Shown: one piece after another, positions 7,818 to 15,603 of the stretch
Layout: each line of letters opens with the position of its first letter
Position numbering within the stretch: position 1 is the stretch's first letter
Source: a virus
DNA: 20,877 nucleotides
IMG/VR virus record: IMGVR_UViG_3300005909_000008
Location: 1 to 20,877 of that record
Direction: 5' to 3' (one strand)
Made by a program: the position numbers and the translations under genes
The notes under the pieces: generated by a model
What the model saw: the letters and a program-made list of their open reading frames with translations, nothing else
Told to the model about the DNA's origin: nothing
The model's database searches: none

Positions 7818-8306
7818 ATGGAAAGTTATCAGCAAGAGTACAGAGAAATGGAACCAGATGATGCTAAATTGTGGGGTGACGATGGGTCCGGCGTTGAGGG
7901 CTTTGTCTCCGGGAACAGACTGACACTCAATGAAAATTTCGAGCTCGTGGCTACGACCACCGCTGCAAATGCTTTCACTGTGGGTGAGGTGGGTTATCTG
8001 GTCGCAGCTGGAACCATTACCATGGCTGATGCAGATGCTGTAGCGTCGGTAAACCCTTTGGTTGTAATGGCCCTTGGCACAATTGCAGCCGGTGAAGAGG
8101 GTACGTTTCAAATGCCCGTTGGTAAAAAGGTCACGGTAACCGGCCATGGATTCACGGTGGGCGCAGCTCTTTATATCAGCGGCACTGCGGGCGAGCTTAC
8201 GTCAACAGCCCCTGGTGCTGGTGGCTTTATTCGTATTGTGGCATATGCCCTTGATGCCAACACGCTGTATTTTACCGGTGGTGGTGGAATCGCAGCCGGT
8301 TCGTAA
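7818..8306 (+). CDS. Decoration-like beta protein
   Basis: This 162-residue protein is Gly/Ala/Thr-rich and beta-predicted. The pattern GKKVTVTGHGFTVGAALYISGTAGELTSTAPGAGGFIRIVAYALDANTLYF (about 108-155) matches the 'value-like' strands found in phage head-decoration and fibre-tip domains (similar to DUF2190-type proteins). The N-terminal 40 residues are charged. A strong GAGGAG site lies before the ATG and a terminator follows immediately, so it closes the capsid-sheath-tube unit. Function as a capsid surface protein is an inference. Confidence 0.6.
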   Translation: MESYQQEYREMEPDDAKLWGDDGSGVEGFVSGNRLTLNENFELVATTTAANAFTVGEVGYLVAAGTITMADADAVASVNPLVVMALGTIAAGEEGTFQMPVGKKVTVTGHGFTVGAALYISGTAGELTSTAPGAGGFIRIVAYALDANTLYFTGGGGIAAGS

Positions 8307-8324
8307 TTAGACAAATTAATTAAA

Positions 8325-8367
8325 ATAATGCCCCCTCCCATTACTTTGTGTGGTGGGGGCATTTTTA
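8325..8367 (+). terminator. Rho-independent terminator after the decoration-like gene
   Basis: A GC-rich stem AATGCCCCC (8327-8335) / GGGGGCATT (8355-8363), loop about 19 bases with possible further pairing, runs into a T tract (8362-8366). It separates the capsid/sheath/tube unit from the second unit, though read-through is likely because no clear promoter follows. Confidence 0.9.
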
Positions 8368-8382
8368 ACAGCCAGGTGATTG

Positions 8383-8883
8383 ATGTCAGAAGATTTTAAC
8401 ATGCTACGATTGAAAGTCCACACTCTTGTCGGAACTGATTTTAAGCAAGCCTGGGCGTTTAAGCTGGACATAGACGGGCAACCAGCTGACATGGACATTT
8501 ATGTCAAAGACATCACCTTTGGGCCAACTGAAATCGCGAACGATCCGGTAAAAGTCGGTGGCAAAACTCTTACGTTCCCAACCGGTGCAGAACCGGTATC
8601 TTTGTCTATGACGGTAAGGGATCATCGGGATGAGAGGGTAGCAAAATTTTTCGATGATTGGGCCACAGAAGTTGTGAATGCTGACGGCACGGTGAACCTG
8701 CCAGGTATAGACGGCAGTGGTTATGTAAGAAAGGCCAAAAGATACGCTCTAAATGAGGATGGAACAGAAGACCTGAGAAACACATGGGGAATATTCCCTG
8801 TTCAACGTGGAGATGTAACGGAGTCCCGGGAAGATGGAATGTTTCTTGAATTCCCGATGACATTTATTCAATTTCGTTCATAG
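8383..8883 (+). CDS. Second tail-tube-fold protein
   Basis: This 166-residue protein (from the ATG at 8383; a TTG one codon earlier is possible) resembles tube proteins: an N-terminal strand (MLRLKVHTLVGTDFKQAWAFKLDIDG), a SMTVRDHRDERVAKFFDDWATEVVNADG core, and closing strands WGIFPVQRGDVTESREDGMFLEFPMTFIQF. It may be a tail-completion, tube-initiator or baseplate hub protein of the tube fold, since it lies just upstream of the hub-assembly and tape-measure genes. An AGGTGA site lies very near the ATG. The tube-fold call is from pattern only. Confidence 0.55.
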   Translation: MSEDFNMLRLKVHTLVGTDFKQAWAFKLDIDGQPADMDIYVKDITFGPTEIANDPVKVGGKTLTFPTGAEPVSLSMTVRDHRDERVAKFFDDWATEVVNADGTVNLPGIDGSGYVRKAKRYALNEDGTEDLRNTWGIFPVQRGDVTESREDGMFLEFPMTFIQFRS

Positions 8884-8898
8884 AAAGGCACGGATGAT

Positions 8899-9699
8899 AT
8901 GAAAACAATACCTGAAATAACCCTCCCGAGTAATCCGAGTGTAACAATCCGGTTAAGGGAGACAACGGTTGCAGATGCAATTGATTTTGCTGGTGTGCAA
9001 GAAGGCATGGAAGAGGCTGTTACAAGTCTTTTTCTTGAGCGCTTGCAAGATAAAGCAACATTTACTGACCCCAAAAAATGGACCGGTGAAGATCGGCGTT
9101 TAGCGCTGTTCTGGTACTGGATGCACACCACAGATGAGTTTGACCCGGCATTATCCTTTGAGTGCTCGGTTTGCGGAGAAAACCATACAGTTGCTGTGGA
9201 TTTAAGGCAAATAGCGAACAACTACAAGGTGATCCAGGGGAAAGCCGAACGTGACGTTGAGTTTGAAGACGGAACCGTAATTGTTCGTCCATTATCCGGG
9301 GAAAGCCTGGAAACAATTGAAATGGTACGCCTTGAATTGATGGATGCCATAAAATCTGACGGCACCGGGTCTGGGAAGGCAAAAACCCTTAAGGCCAGGA
9401 TCAGTTTGTTAAAATTTATGCACAGTCTCGAATTTTCGGAAGAAAAAGGGGAGGATGACCCGATCGCTTTCCGGGAAAAGAAGATACTTGCAATGGGACA
9501 AGGGGCCTTTATCGAATTGGCAGATAAGGTTGAGTCAGCCATTTCCGAAATGGAGCATGGGTTACCCAGTCTTTATGAAAAGGGTAGAATATACCTGCTG
9601 ACCCCATCAATCCCATGCACCAAAACAAAGCACGAAAAGGAGGTAGGGACGCAATTGCGTTTACCGTTTCGGAATAGCGACTACATTCCAAGAATATAA
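8899..9699 (+). CDS. T4-type baseplate hub / tape-measure chaperone-like protein
   Basis: This 266-residue protein shows features of the T4 gp26/gp51-like 'baseplate hub subunit' family, which helps assemble the hub around the tape measure. Seen: N-terminal strand LRETTVADAIDF, an HTTDEF...ALSFECSVCGENHTVAVDLRQIANNY zinc-ribbon half (Cys-X2-Cys near 94-97), then VRPLSGESLETIEMVRLELMDAI. The C-terminal half is helical. It lies immediately before the tape-measure candidate, as chaperones do. An AAAGG site lies ten bases before the ATG. Alternative: an ordinary hub component. A +1/-2 frameshift into the following ORF is possible in principle but I see no convincing slip site. Confidence 0.55.
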   Translation: MKTIPEITLPSNPSVTIRLRETTVADAIDFAGVQEGMEEAVTSLFLERLQDKATFTDPKKWTGEDRRLALFWYWMHTTDEFDPALSFECSVCGENHTVAVDLRQIANNYKVIQGKAERDVEFEDGTVIVRPLSGESLETIEMVRLELMDAIKSDGTGSGKAKTLKARISLLKFMHSLEFSEEKGEDDPIAFREKKILAMGQGAFIELADKVESAISEMEHGLPSLYEKGRIYLLTPSIPCTKTKHEKEVGTQLRLPFRNSDYIPRI

Positions 9700-9715
9700 T
9701 GAGAGGCAATGGTCA

Positions 9716-9844
9716 ATGATTATTGAAAATCTTTGCCTTTACGGAGGGCAGGACATGGGATCTTTATTAAACGTCCCGAAATCAATGGCTATCACTCTTA
9801 ATAGCGCCTTGGTCAAAAAACAAAAATTGAAAAGAAAAAAATAA
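9716..9844 (+). CDS. Small coupled ORF, 42 residues
   Basis: This ORF begins at the ATG at 9716, nine bases after a GAGAGG site (9701-9706), and ends in TAA at 9842-9844, overlapping the tape-measure start by one base (TAATG). It encodes MIIENLCLYGGQDMGSLLN..., ending in a Lys-rich tail (KKQKLKRKK). The tape-measure gene has no good SD of its own, so this ORF could serve as a coupling leader. Small coupled ORFs before tape-measure genes are common in phages. I do not know its product's function. Confidence 0.5.
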   Translation: MIIENLCLYGGQDMGSLLNVPKSMAITLNSALVKKQKLKRKK

Positions 9845-12120
9845 TGCCTATTGCTGATGCTCAAATAGTTAAAAAGGAACCATCTGTAATCCCATTTGAG
9901 GATGCAGCCGATGACCATATTTTAAGTATGGTTAATATTCTTTCTGATCAATGGGACAGCATCGATGGGCTTAAAGATTCCATCAATAAAAGCGTAGTTC
10001 CCCTTTTAGCCTCAATAGAAAGGAATACGAGACTCCTTGACCCTGTTAAATCTATCAGAAAAAAAATCAGGGCCTCTAAGATTGCTGGGGCAAGCGCCGC
10101 TGATGGCTACAAAGCTCCTGTACCACGTACCACGAATACCCTAAAATCTGCTCCATGGGGGCGGCCTGGTGTTGACTCATCCGTGCAAGTTACGCCAGAT
10201 AAAGCTGTCCCCATCTCCCCCGCACAAAAAGCTGAAACACTCAAAAGAGAACAGACTGATATTGTCGGCGGAAAAGATACTGACAATTTTAGTGAGAGTT
10301 TGGTAAGCAAAAGGGTGGAGGACTTCAAAAAACAGGAATCTTTAAAAACAAAAGAGGCCAACAGAGAAAAACAATCCACGACTGAAAAGAAAACAGATAT
10401 AAAAGAAGTCGGGTCCAAAGATGCTGCAAACGAGGTAAAGCTCAAAAAAGAAAGAAAGCAGGAGCAAACCGGGTTCGCAGATAAGTTTAAGGACGTTGTA
10501 TCGGGTTGGGATGGCAACGTTCTTTCGCAGGGTGGCGGCAAAAGTGATGATCTGAAAGATGTAGTTGGCTCGGCAAGTGGCGGTGTCTTCTGGGCATCAA
10601 TAAAGGAATTAAGTGATGCTGCTGGGAGCCTGAACGAATCCAATGCCGATGACAAGAGTGTGACTGGGATGATCAAAAAGGCACTCATGGACAAGACCGG
10701 TATCACTACGGTCAAGGAAAAAGCATCTTCTGTAAAAGAAAAAACCATTGAAAAGATAAAGGGGTTTGCTTCCAAGGGAGAAAAGGCCGAACCATTATCC
10801 AAAGGGTATAAAAAAGATAAAAATGGCAAACTCAGAAACGGGAAAGGACATTTTGTCACTGGTCCTGAAAAGACGTTGCTCAATAAAAATGATGACTCCG
10901 GAGATGATCAAGCCGAAGCTCTTGGAGATATCTCAGATACTCTTAAAGCGACCGATAAAGAGGCTAAAAAACGGCATGATGAACTTGTAGGTGCCGTGGC
11001 CGCTGCCGGTGCTGGTGCTGGTGGCGGTGGTGGTTCTGGTTTTTTTGGAGACACGGGTCAGGATTTTTTTAGCAATAGCAATGGAAGTCGGGACAAGAAA
11101 AAAAAAGATAAGCGGAAAAACCAGAAAAAAAAGTACATCAAAAAAGGGGGGAAAGGCAGTCGCCTTGCTAAACTTTTATCGAAGGGTGGCGGCAAGCTTG
11201 GCAAACTTGGCAAGCTTGGTGGCATAGCAACAGCTGTCCTTGGCGGTGGCATGGGCATGGATGGAATGCTCCCTTCTATGCTCGGTGGGCTCGGAGGGCT
11301 TTTTGGAAACGACACCGAAGATGCATCACCTTCCCAAAATATCAAAAGGAATGTCACAGAAGCGGCCACAAATAAGGCGACTGACTCGGTATCTAATAGA
11401 ATCGAGAAAAAAGCGGCCAGCCGGGTAGAGAAAAAAGCGGCCAGCAAGGTTGCCAAGACCGCTGTGCAGAAAACTGCCACCAAATCAACCTCTAAAGTAG
11501 CGGGCCTGGCCTCTAAAATGGGTGGAAAGGGTATGTTAAAGGCGCTTTCCGGTGCCAGTAAAATGCTAAAAGTGCTCGGGCCGGTGGCAGCGATTGCGAC
11601 AGCTGGGGTTGATGCATACCAGGGCTATAACGACAAAGAAATGCAGTCTAAGGCGTTTGGTCTTAAAGAAGGTGAAGAGGCAACTGGTGGGCAAAAAACA
11701 GCCAGCGCAGTGGCCAATGTATTAGATATGGGTGGGTTGGTTTCAGGTGGCCTTGGTATGCTCGGTGCTGATATTGAAACGGCTGATATCGCAAAGGGTA
11801 TTTATGAGTTTTTCGGTGGCAAAAATGACAAAGAAGAAATTGCCAACGAAGCCACAGCCACAATTCAAAAAAAAGACAAGCCTAACCCGGAATCAATTCA
11901 AAAGCTTCGTGAGACAGCCGATGCCGGGAGGGCAATAGAACCGAACTCCACACAACCATCCATTGATAAACTGGCAAAGCAAGTCGAAAAACTGGCATTA
12001 AGCTTGGACCCTAAAAAATCAATAATGGGGTCTGTGAAAAAAGGCATGAAGGAAATTCCACAAATTATGACAGAATTTGATGATTCAACATTAACCCTTA
12101 TGGCGCATGATAGAATATGA
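9844..12120 (+). CDS. Tape-measure-like tail protein
   Basis: This 758-residue protein is the best tape-measure candidate: the longest in the tail region, placed after tube and chaperone-like genes. It has a helical N-terminus (about 1-80), a long Lys/Asp/Ser-rich coiled and disordered region (about 90-370), a Gly-rich stretch (about 385-405), a strongly basic patch (KKKKDKRKNQKKKYIKKGG, about 420-435), and two hydrophobic Gly/Ala/Leu regions (about 460-495 and 575-640) that may insert in the host membrane during ejection. An imperfect repeat (IEKKAASRVEKKAASKVAK) lies near 520-540. The start overlaps the previous stop and the end overlaps the gp25-like gene (ATGA). A tail of this gene length would be short to moderate. 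Sequence alone does not fix the role. Confidence 0.65.
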   Translation: MPIADAQIVKKEPSVIPFEDAADDHILSMVNILSDQWDSIDGLKDSINKSVVPLLASIERNTRLLDPVKSIRKKIRASKIAGASAADGYKAPVPRTTNTLKSAPWGRPGVDSSVQVTPDKAVPISPAQKAETLKREQTDIVGGKDTDNFSESLVSKRVEDFKKQESLKTKEANREKQSTTEKKTDIKEVGSKDAANEVKLKKERKQEQTGFADKFKDVVSGWDGNVLSQGGGKSDDLKDVVGSASGGVFWASIKELSDAAGSLNESNADDKSVTGMIKKALMDKTGITTVKEKASSVKEKTIEKIKGFASKGEKAEPLSKGYKKDKNGKLRNGKGHFVTGPEKTLLNKNDDSGDDQAEALGDISDTLKATDKEAKKRHDELVGAVAAAGAGAGGGGGSGFFGDTGQDFFSNSNGSRDKKKKDKRKNQKKKYIKKGGKGSRLAKLLSKGGGKLGKLGKLGGIATAVLGGGMGMDGMLPSMLGGLGGLFGNDTEDASPSQNIKRNVTEAATNKATDSVSNRIEKKAASRVEKKAASKVAKTAVQKTATKSTSKVAGLASKMGGKGMLKALSGASKMLKVLGPVAAIATAGVDAYQGYNDKEMQSKAFGLKEGEEATGGQKTASAVANVLDMGGLVSGGLGMLGADIETADIAKGIYEFFGGKNDKEEIANEATATIQKKDKPNPESIQKLRETADAGRAIEPNSTQPSIDKLAKQVEKLALSLDPKKSIMGSVKKGMKEIPQIMTEFDDSTLTLMAHDRI

Positions 12121-12470
12121 CTGATATCATAAGAGAAGCTGACCGGCTGATTAAATCCAGCATAGATGAAGAAGTAACCAAATTTGGTGATGGGGAGGCA
12201 TTGGCCGAAAGAATAAGGGAATGGCTCACGACTCCTGTTGGGACGGTTGCCGACAAACCCGGGTGGGGTCATGCTCTCAGCTCCTTTAAATTCGATCCTA
12301 CAAACTTAAGTCTTGATGTTGCAATTGAGATTGCAATTGCTAAAAAAATTCAAATCGATATTCGGGATCTTGTTTTTGTCGGTGTCCGAGCCGATTTTAT
12401 GGAAATTGACTTATGCAAGATCGTTATCCGACACCAGTTTGGGGATTCAGTATCATTGTTGAAACTATAA
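12117..12470 (+). CDS. gp25-like baseplate wedge protein
   Basis: This 117-residue protein has the size of T4 gp25-like wedge proteins, which link baseplate to sheath. The core shows LAERIREWLTTPVGTVADKPGWGHALSSF (about 28-57), which corresponds to the family's 'IR-LLTTP-GE---PEFG--L' pattern, followed by a DVAIEIAIAKKIQID helix and a closing strand IDLCKIVIRHQFGD. The start shares ATGA with the tape-measure stop, so translation is coupled. It lies just upstream of the gp6/J-like gene, the usual gp25-gp6 pairing in myophages and contractile injection systems. Confidence 0.75.
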   Translation: MTDIIREADRLIKSSIDEEVTKFGDGEALAERIREWLTTPVGTVADKPGWGHALSSFKFDPTNLSLDVAIEIAIAKKIQIDIRDLVFVGVRADFMEIDLCKIVIRHQFGDSVSLLKL

Positions 12471-12502
12471 TTTACTAAAAAAGCAAATGATTTAATATTA
12501 AA

Positions 12503-12549
12503 TATACTTTTTAAAGAGAAAAACACCTTTTATTCTCTTTGAAAGTATA
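12503..12549 (+). other. AT-rich long hairpin between wedge genes
   Basis: The 114-base gap between gp25-like and gp6-like genes holds an imperfect inverted repeat: outer arms TATACTTT (12503-12510) and AAAGTATA (12542-12549), an internal bulge (TT / G), then inner arms AAAGAGAA (12513-12520) and TTCTCTTT (12533-12540), loop 12 bases. There is no T tract after the stem, so a simple terminator is unlikely; mRNA processing or attenuation is possible. The rest of the gap is AT-rich with no recognisable gene. Confidence 0.6.
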
Positions 12550-12599
12550 CTATGCTGTAAAAGTTCAATATTATTGATATAGCCATGAGGTTACCTGTA

Positions 12600-14012
12600 A
12601 TGTATAGTGTTGAAGAGTCTGTAGAAAAATTTAAAGAAATACTGCAAGGCAAACCGTCATGGCAAAACCTGCAAGATTCACAGTTTGTTGAGCATTTAGC
12701 TATTCTGGCCGGATGGTCATTGCGGGATGCTCAATTCAAAGCAGAGCGGACTAAACAAGAATTTTTTATTGCATCGGCCCTGAACAGATCAAGCATTACC
12801 GCGCATGCGGAAGATAGGGAATATTTACCACGCAAGCCTATCGCTGCTACGGGAGCTGTAGAAATACGGAATAAAGGGGCGAATTCTGTTACGTTGCCAG
12901 CATATGTAGAACTCTACTCTGATGGTGATATTGTTTGTCGAACACTTGCACCTTCCATCATTCCCCCTGGCGGATCTTCTATTATATCGGTTGAACAAAA
13001 GACAAAAACCCAAATTACACATACGGTGTCAGAAGAGAAAGATTTTTATGAAATTCTTTTGTCTCGGGATATTACTTCTATGATTGCCGGGTTCGATGTA
13101 TTCGTCGATGAGGGCTATGGTTTCGAACAGTATCAATATGCAAGGTTATTCCAAAATGCCGAAAGTGACTCAAGGGTGTACGATGAATTTTACGCCCATA
13201 CTGAGCAGGTCGGTATAAGATTCGGCAATGGGATGTTTGGGCGTATCCCCACTATAGATACTGAAATTCGGCTTGATGTATTCGAAACCAAAGGCGATAT
13301 TTTTCTTTCGAATGGGCAGGAACTTTTTCCTACAAATGATATTTTTGATTCAAATAGAGAGATAGCACAGATTGAAATCCATGTAAGTACATCCGTCTCT
13401 GGTGGATCTCCACCAGAAGGAACAGAAGAAATAAGAAATAATCTTCGTTACTGGCCTACGTACAACGAAAAGTTAGTGTGGGACGATGACTATGTATTTT
13501 TTTTAAAACGCCGGTTCTCCCAAATCATCTTTGCCAAGGCGTGGGGAGAAACGGAGGCCGAGGCAATGGCCGGATCGCTACAATTTGATTTTATTAATAG
13601 AATATTTATTTGTGCGTATGCCGAAGATTATAGCGGTTTGGAAAGTGACTGTATCGAGGCTTTAAATAATGTGCCATTGCTCAATCGTAAGTTCACATGG
13701 CAAGATCCCGTTCATGTCGAATTCACTGTGTCTGTTACAGGGAAGGTGCTTAAAAGCGTGGTGCTATCGGATGTTGAGACGGCGATCAAAGATAAACTGA
13801 CTTTATATTACGGGCAGAACTCAACATCAAGGAGACCAAAAGTTTCTTTGTCAGAAGTATATGAATCTATCCAGAATACCGGTTATTTTGTCGCCTCTTC
13901 TGGGGCAAAATTTACGGCAAACATTGCCGGGCAATACGAACCGTCTTTTCTTTATGAAATGATTTCGATAGATATCGATAGCTCAACCTTTAATCTCACA
14001 TATATTGAATAG
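12600..14012 (+). CDS. gp6/J-like baseplate wedge protein
   Basis: This protein (470 residues) matches the long baseplate wedge proteins of the gpJ/T4 gp6 type, which form the baseplate iris dimers. Seen: helical N-terminal part (WQNLQDSQFVEHLAILAGWSLRDAQFKAERTKQEFFIASALNRSSITAHAEDREYLPRKPIAATGAVEI, where the 'Ala-X-Asp-Arg-Glu-Tyr' and 'Pro-X-Pro-Ile-Ala-Ala-X-Gly' motifs are typical), beta domain (about 90-265) and a helical C-terminal part (DVETAIKDKLTLYYGQNS, VSLSEVYESIQNTG). The ATG at 12600 is preferred over 12585 because GAGG (12587-12590) lies nine bases before it. The gp25-like and gpI-like genes flank it as expected. Confidence 0.75.
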   Translation: MYSVEESVEKFKEILQGKPSWQNLQDSQFVEHLAILAGWSLRDAQFKAERTKQEFFIASALNRSSITAHAEDREYLPRKPIAATGAVEIRNKGANSVTLPAYVELYSDGDIVCRTLAPSIIPPGGSSIISVEQKTKTQITHTVSEEKDFYEILLSRDITSMIAGFDVFVDEGYGFEQYQYARLFQNAESDSRVYDEFYAHTEQVGIRFGNGMFGRIPTIDTEIRLDVFETKGDIFLSNGQELFPTNDIFDSNREIAQIEIHVSTSVSGGSPPEGTEEIRNNLRYWPTYNEKLVWDDDYVFFLKRRFSQIIFAKAWGETEAEAMAGSLQFDFINRIFICAYAEDYSGLESDCIEALNNVPLLNRKFTWQDPVHVEFTVSVTGKVLKSVVLSDVETAIKDKLTLYYGQNSTSRRPKVSLSEVYESIQNTGYFVASSGAKFTANIAGQYEPSFLYEMISIDIDSSTFNLTYIE

Positions 14013-14013
14013 C

Positions 14014-14436
14014 ATGATTGATTGGTTAAAAAAAAGGCTATCAGGCTCACAAAAAGAGAGCGATAGGTATATTGAACTTGCCGAAGCTATCCAAGAATTT
14101 TGGGAACAAGATTTTGACCCTGAATTAGAAAAAATTATTAACCTGCGGTCTATATATGCTGCAGACATCGAAGGTCAAAAAGAAATTGTTTCTGAATTGG
14201 GAGGGTATTACGAGTATGATCTTCCTGATAAAAATATTCCCATATCCGTAGCGTTCAGAAAGCTTGAACTCTTTCAAAAAGATACTGAAATCCCCCTGGT
14301 AGCGTCATTAAAGCGACTGGAGTGGATGCCGAATGGAAACCCCTTTATGCCAGGAGGGGCGAAGCATATGGGACTGCTTTTTATACTACGGATGAAATTG
14401 AACCGACATGGATTGATGGTAGAGTGTTGCCATTAG
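14014..14436 (+). CDS. gpI-like baseplate protein, N-terminal part (frame broken)
   Basis: The first 100 residues (MIDWLKKRLSGSQKESDRYIELAEAIQEFWEQDFDPELEKIINLRSIY...) read like the N-terminus of P2 gpI-type tail proteins, with the helix VAFRKLELFQKDTEIPLVASLKR. After Leu-Lys-Arg (about 14316) this frame turns to unconvincing sequence and stops at 14436. The natural continuation (GVDAEWKPLYARRGEAYGTAFYTT) is in the -1 frame. The ATG at 14014 is preferred over an in-frame TTG at 14005. Its start follows the wedge stop by one base. The residues after about position 101 are probably not real product unless frameshifting fails. Confidence 0.6.
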   Translation: MIDWLKKRLSGSQKESDRYIELAEAIQEFWEQDFDPELEKIINLRSIYAADIEGQKEIVSELGGYYEYDLPDKNIPISVAFRKLELFQKDTEIPLVASLKRLEWMPNGNPFMPGGAKHMGLLFILRMKLNRHGLMVECCH

Positions 14437-15194
14437 ACGGATCTTGGCAGGTAAGCGCAACGACTCCCTGGGAGTTGGCGGATGGTGTGTTCTTGACATC
14501 CAGAGGTCGGCTGAATGTTAATTTAGCTACCTTATCAAGCCAGTCTTTGCTTGATACTGTCAGAGACCGGATTCAAGGCATAAAGCCATTGCATATAGTA
14601 TTTGAAGGTTTTTCATATCATGTGGCGTTTGAGGTGTTTGTGTCATTAAGAACAGAGACCGAGGCGATATTGGAGGCCAGCACTTATACGAGGGCGTTAT
14701 ATTGCGCAAATCCATTAGATGGTTCCTGGAAGCTCGGCAGGTCTGCTCTGAATATAAGCGTTGACGGTACATGGCAATTAAGTGGCGATGTGGCTGTGGG
14801 TCAGGTGATTCCTGCTGTGCCCGAAAGGCAGTTAATCAATTGCCGAACCCAGACAAGCGCAGAAGTGAGTACCGAGTTTTCGGTTTTAGCCGGGTTGCCA
14901 GATCTTTCACAGGAACCCTGGTTCCAACTTAAAAACAACTCCTGGTTCTCATTGATTGTGGTGCAGCGAAAACTTGATGGGAGCTGGGCAGTAGGCGCGG
15001 ATAAAAAACTTGATGGCACTTGGCTATTGGGCGGTTTTGTAAAATTGAACGCTCTTAATTTGGGCACTGTAGGGCTTAATCGGCTAGAAAATGGTCTAAA
15101 GATAGGATACCAGGCGCAAATACTGGATGGATCACGAAAAATTGGGCTTATGCCCCCTGAATGCGAAACCTGGCCATCTGTGAAGGCGGCTTGA
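14322..15194 (+). CDS. gpI-like baseplate protein, C-terminal part with LDGSW repeats
   Basis: This frame begins, in conserved sequence terms, with TGVDAEWKPLYARRGEAYGTAFYTTDEIEP, the continuation of the gpI-like N-terminal part. The formal start is a GTG at 14322 with no spaced SD, so independent initiation is unlikely. A middle helical/beta region with RDRIQGIKPLHIVFEGFSYHVAFEVFVSL (about 84-112) fits gpI-like proteins, and the rest has short repeats of (L/V)DG(S/T)W (near 14433, 14716, 14761, 14972, 15008, 15122), a motif I associate with phage tail-fibre-attachment extensions. Together with the upstream part it would form about 393 residues. It is followed by the fibre-attachment gene, as gpI precedes fibre genes. 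Confidence 0.65.
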   Translation: MDAEWKPLYARRGEAYGTAFYTTDEIEPTWIDGRVLPLDGSWQVSATTPWELADGVFLTSRGRLNVNLATLSSQSLLDTVRDRIQGIKPLHIVFEGFSYHVAFEVFVSLRTETEAILEASTYTRALYCANPLDGSWKLGRSALNISVDGTWQLSGDVAVGQVIPAVPERQLINCRTQTSAEVSTEFSVLAGLPDLSQEPWFQLKNNSWFSLIVVQRKLDGSWAVGADKKLDGTWLLGGFVKLNALNLGTVGLNRLENGLKIGYQAQILDGSRKIGLMPPECETWPSVKAA

Positions 15195-15215
15195 AACAAA
15201 ATGGAGGAAGTATAA

Positions 15216-15590
15216 ATGGCTAATCAGGGCAGCACCGATGGATTCCGAGCGGATCTGGCCGCAATGTATTTTGAAAGAATGACAACCGGGCCGCTGACTG
15301 TTGAGTTCGGCGATGGAGGGCACGAGGAGGATGGTACTCCGAAGCCATTTGACCCGGCCCAAACAGAACTGAACAACAGTCTTCTTTCGAAAGCTCCAGA
15401 AGTTTTTTCTATGCCGGATGACTGGTCTATCCAAATTACCGGAAAATTGGAAGACTCGGAGCTGGTAGGCGAAGAAGTCAGTGAATTCGGGATATTCCTG
15501 GATGGTAGTCTGGTTGCATTACGGAATAATTCAAAAAAAGTCAAAGACAGCGATGAAGAATATCCGATTACAATAACGATCTATTTTTAG
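15216..15590 (+). CDS. Tail-fibre attachment / collar-like protein
   Basis: This 124-residue protein has the pattern of fibre-attachment domains in P2-like tails: a GDGGHEEDGTPKPFDPAQTELNNSLLSKAPEVF segment (about 32-65), then strands ITGKLEDSELVGEEVSEFGIFLDGSLVALRNNSKKVKDSDEEYPITITIYF with the 'E-X-GIF-X-D-G-X-LVA' motif common to phage fibre N-terminal domains. It has a GGAGG site eight bases before the ATG and is followed 13 bases later by the fibre gene. It likely connects the fibre to the baseplate. No enzyme motif is seen. Confidence 0.65.
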   Translation: MANQGSTDGFRADLAAMYFERMTTGPLTVEFGDGGHEEDGTPKPFDPAQTELNNSLLSKAPEVFSMPDDWSIQITGKLEDSELVGEEVSEFGIFLDGSLVALRNNSKKVKDSDEEYPITITIYF

Positions 15591-15603
15591 GAAGGAGAAA
15601 AAC

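Noticed and set aside
10107-10883. Minus-strand open frame (258 codons) opposite the tape-measure gene
   Set aside because: The Lys/Ser-rich coding strand lacks antisense stops by composition; the predicted Ser/Phe/Leu-rich protein is typical of shadow frames.
14322-15194. Independent gene starting at the GTG at 14322
   Set aside because: GGAG directly abuts the GTG with no spacing, and the upstream residues in the same frame plus the preceding frame read as one gpI-like protein, so it is treated as a frame-shifted continuation.
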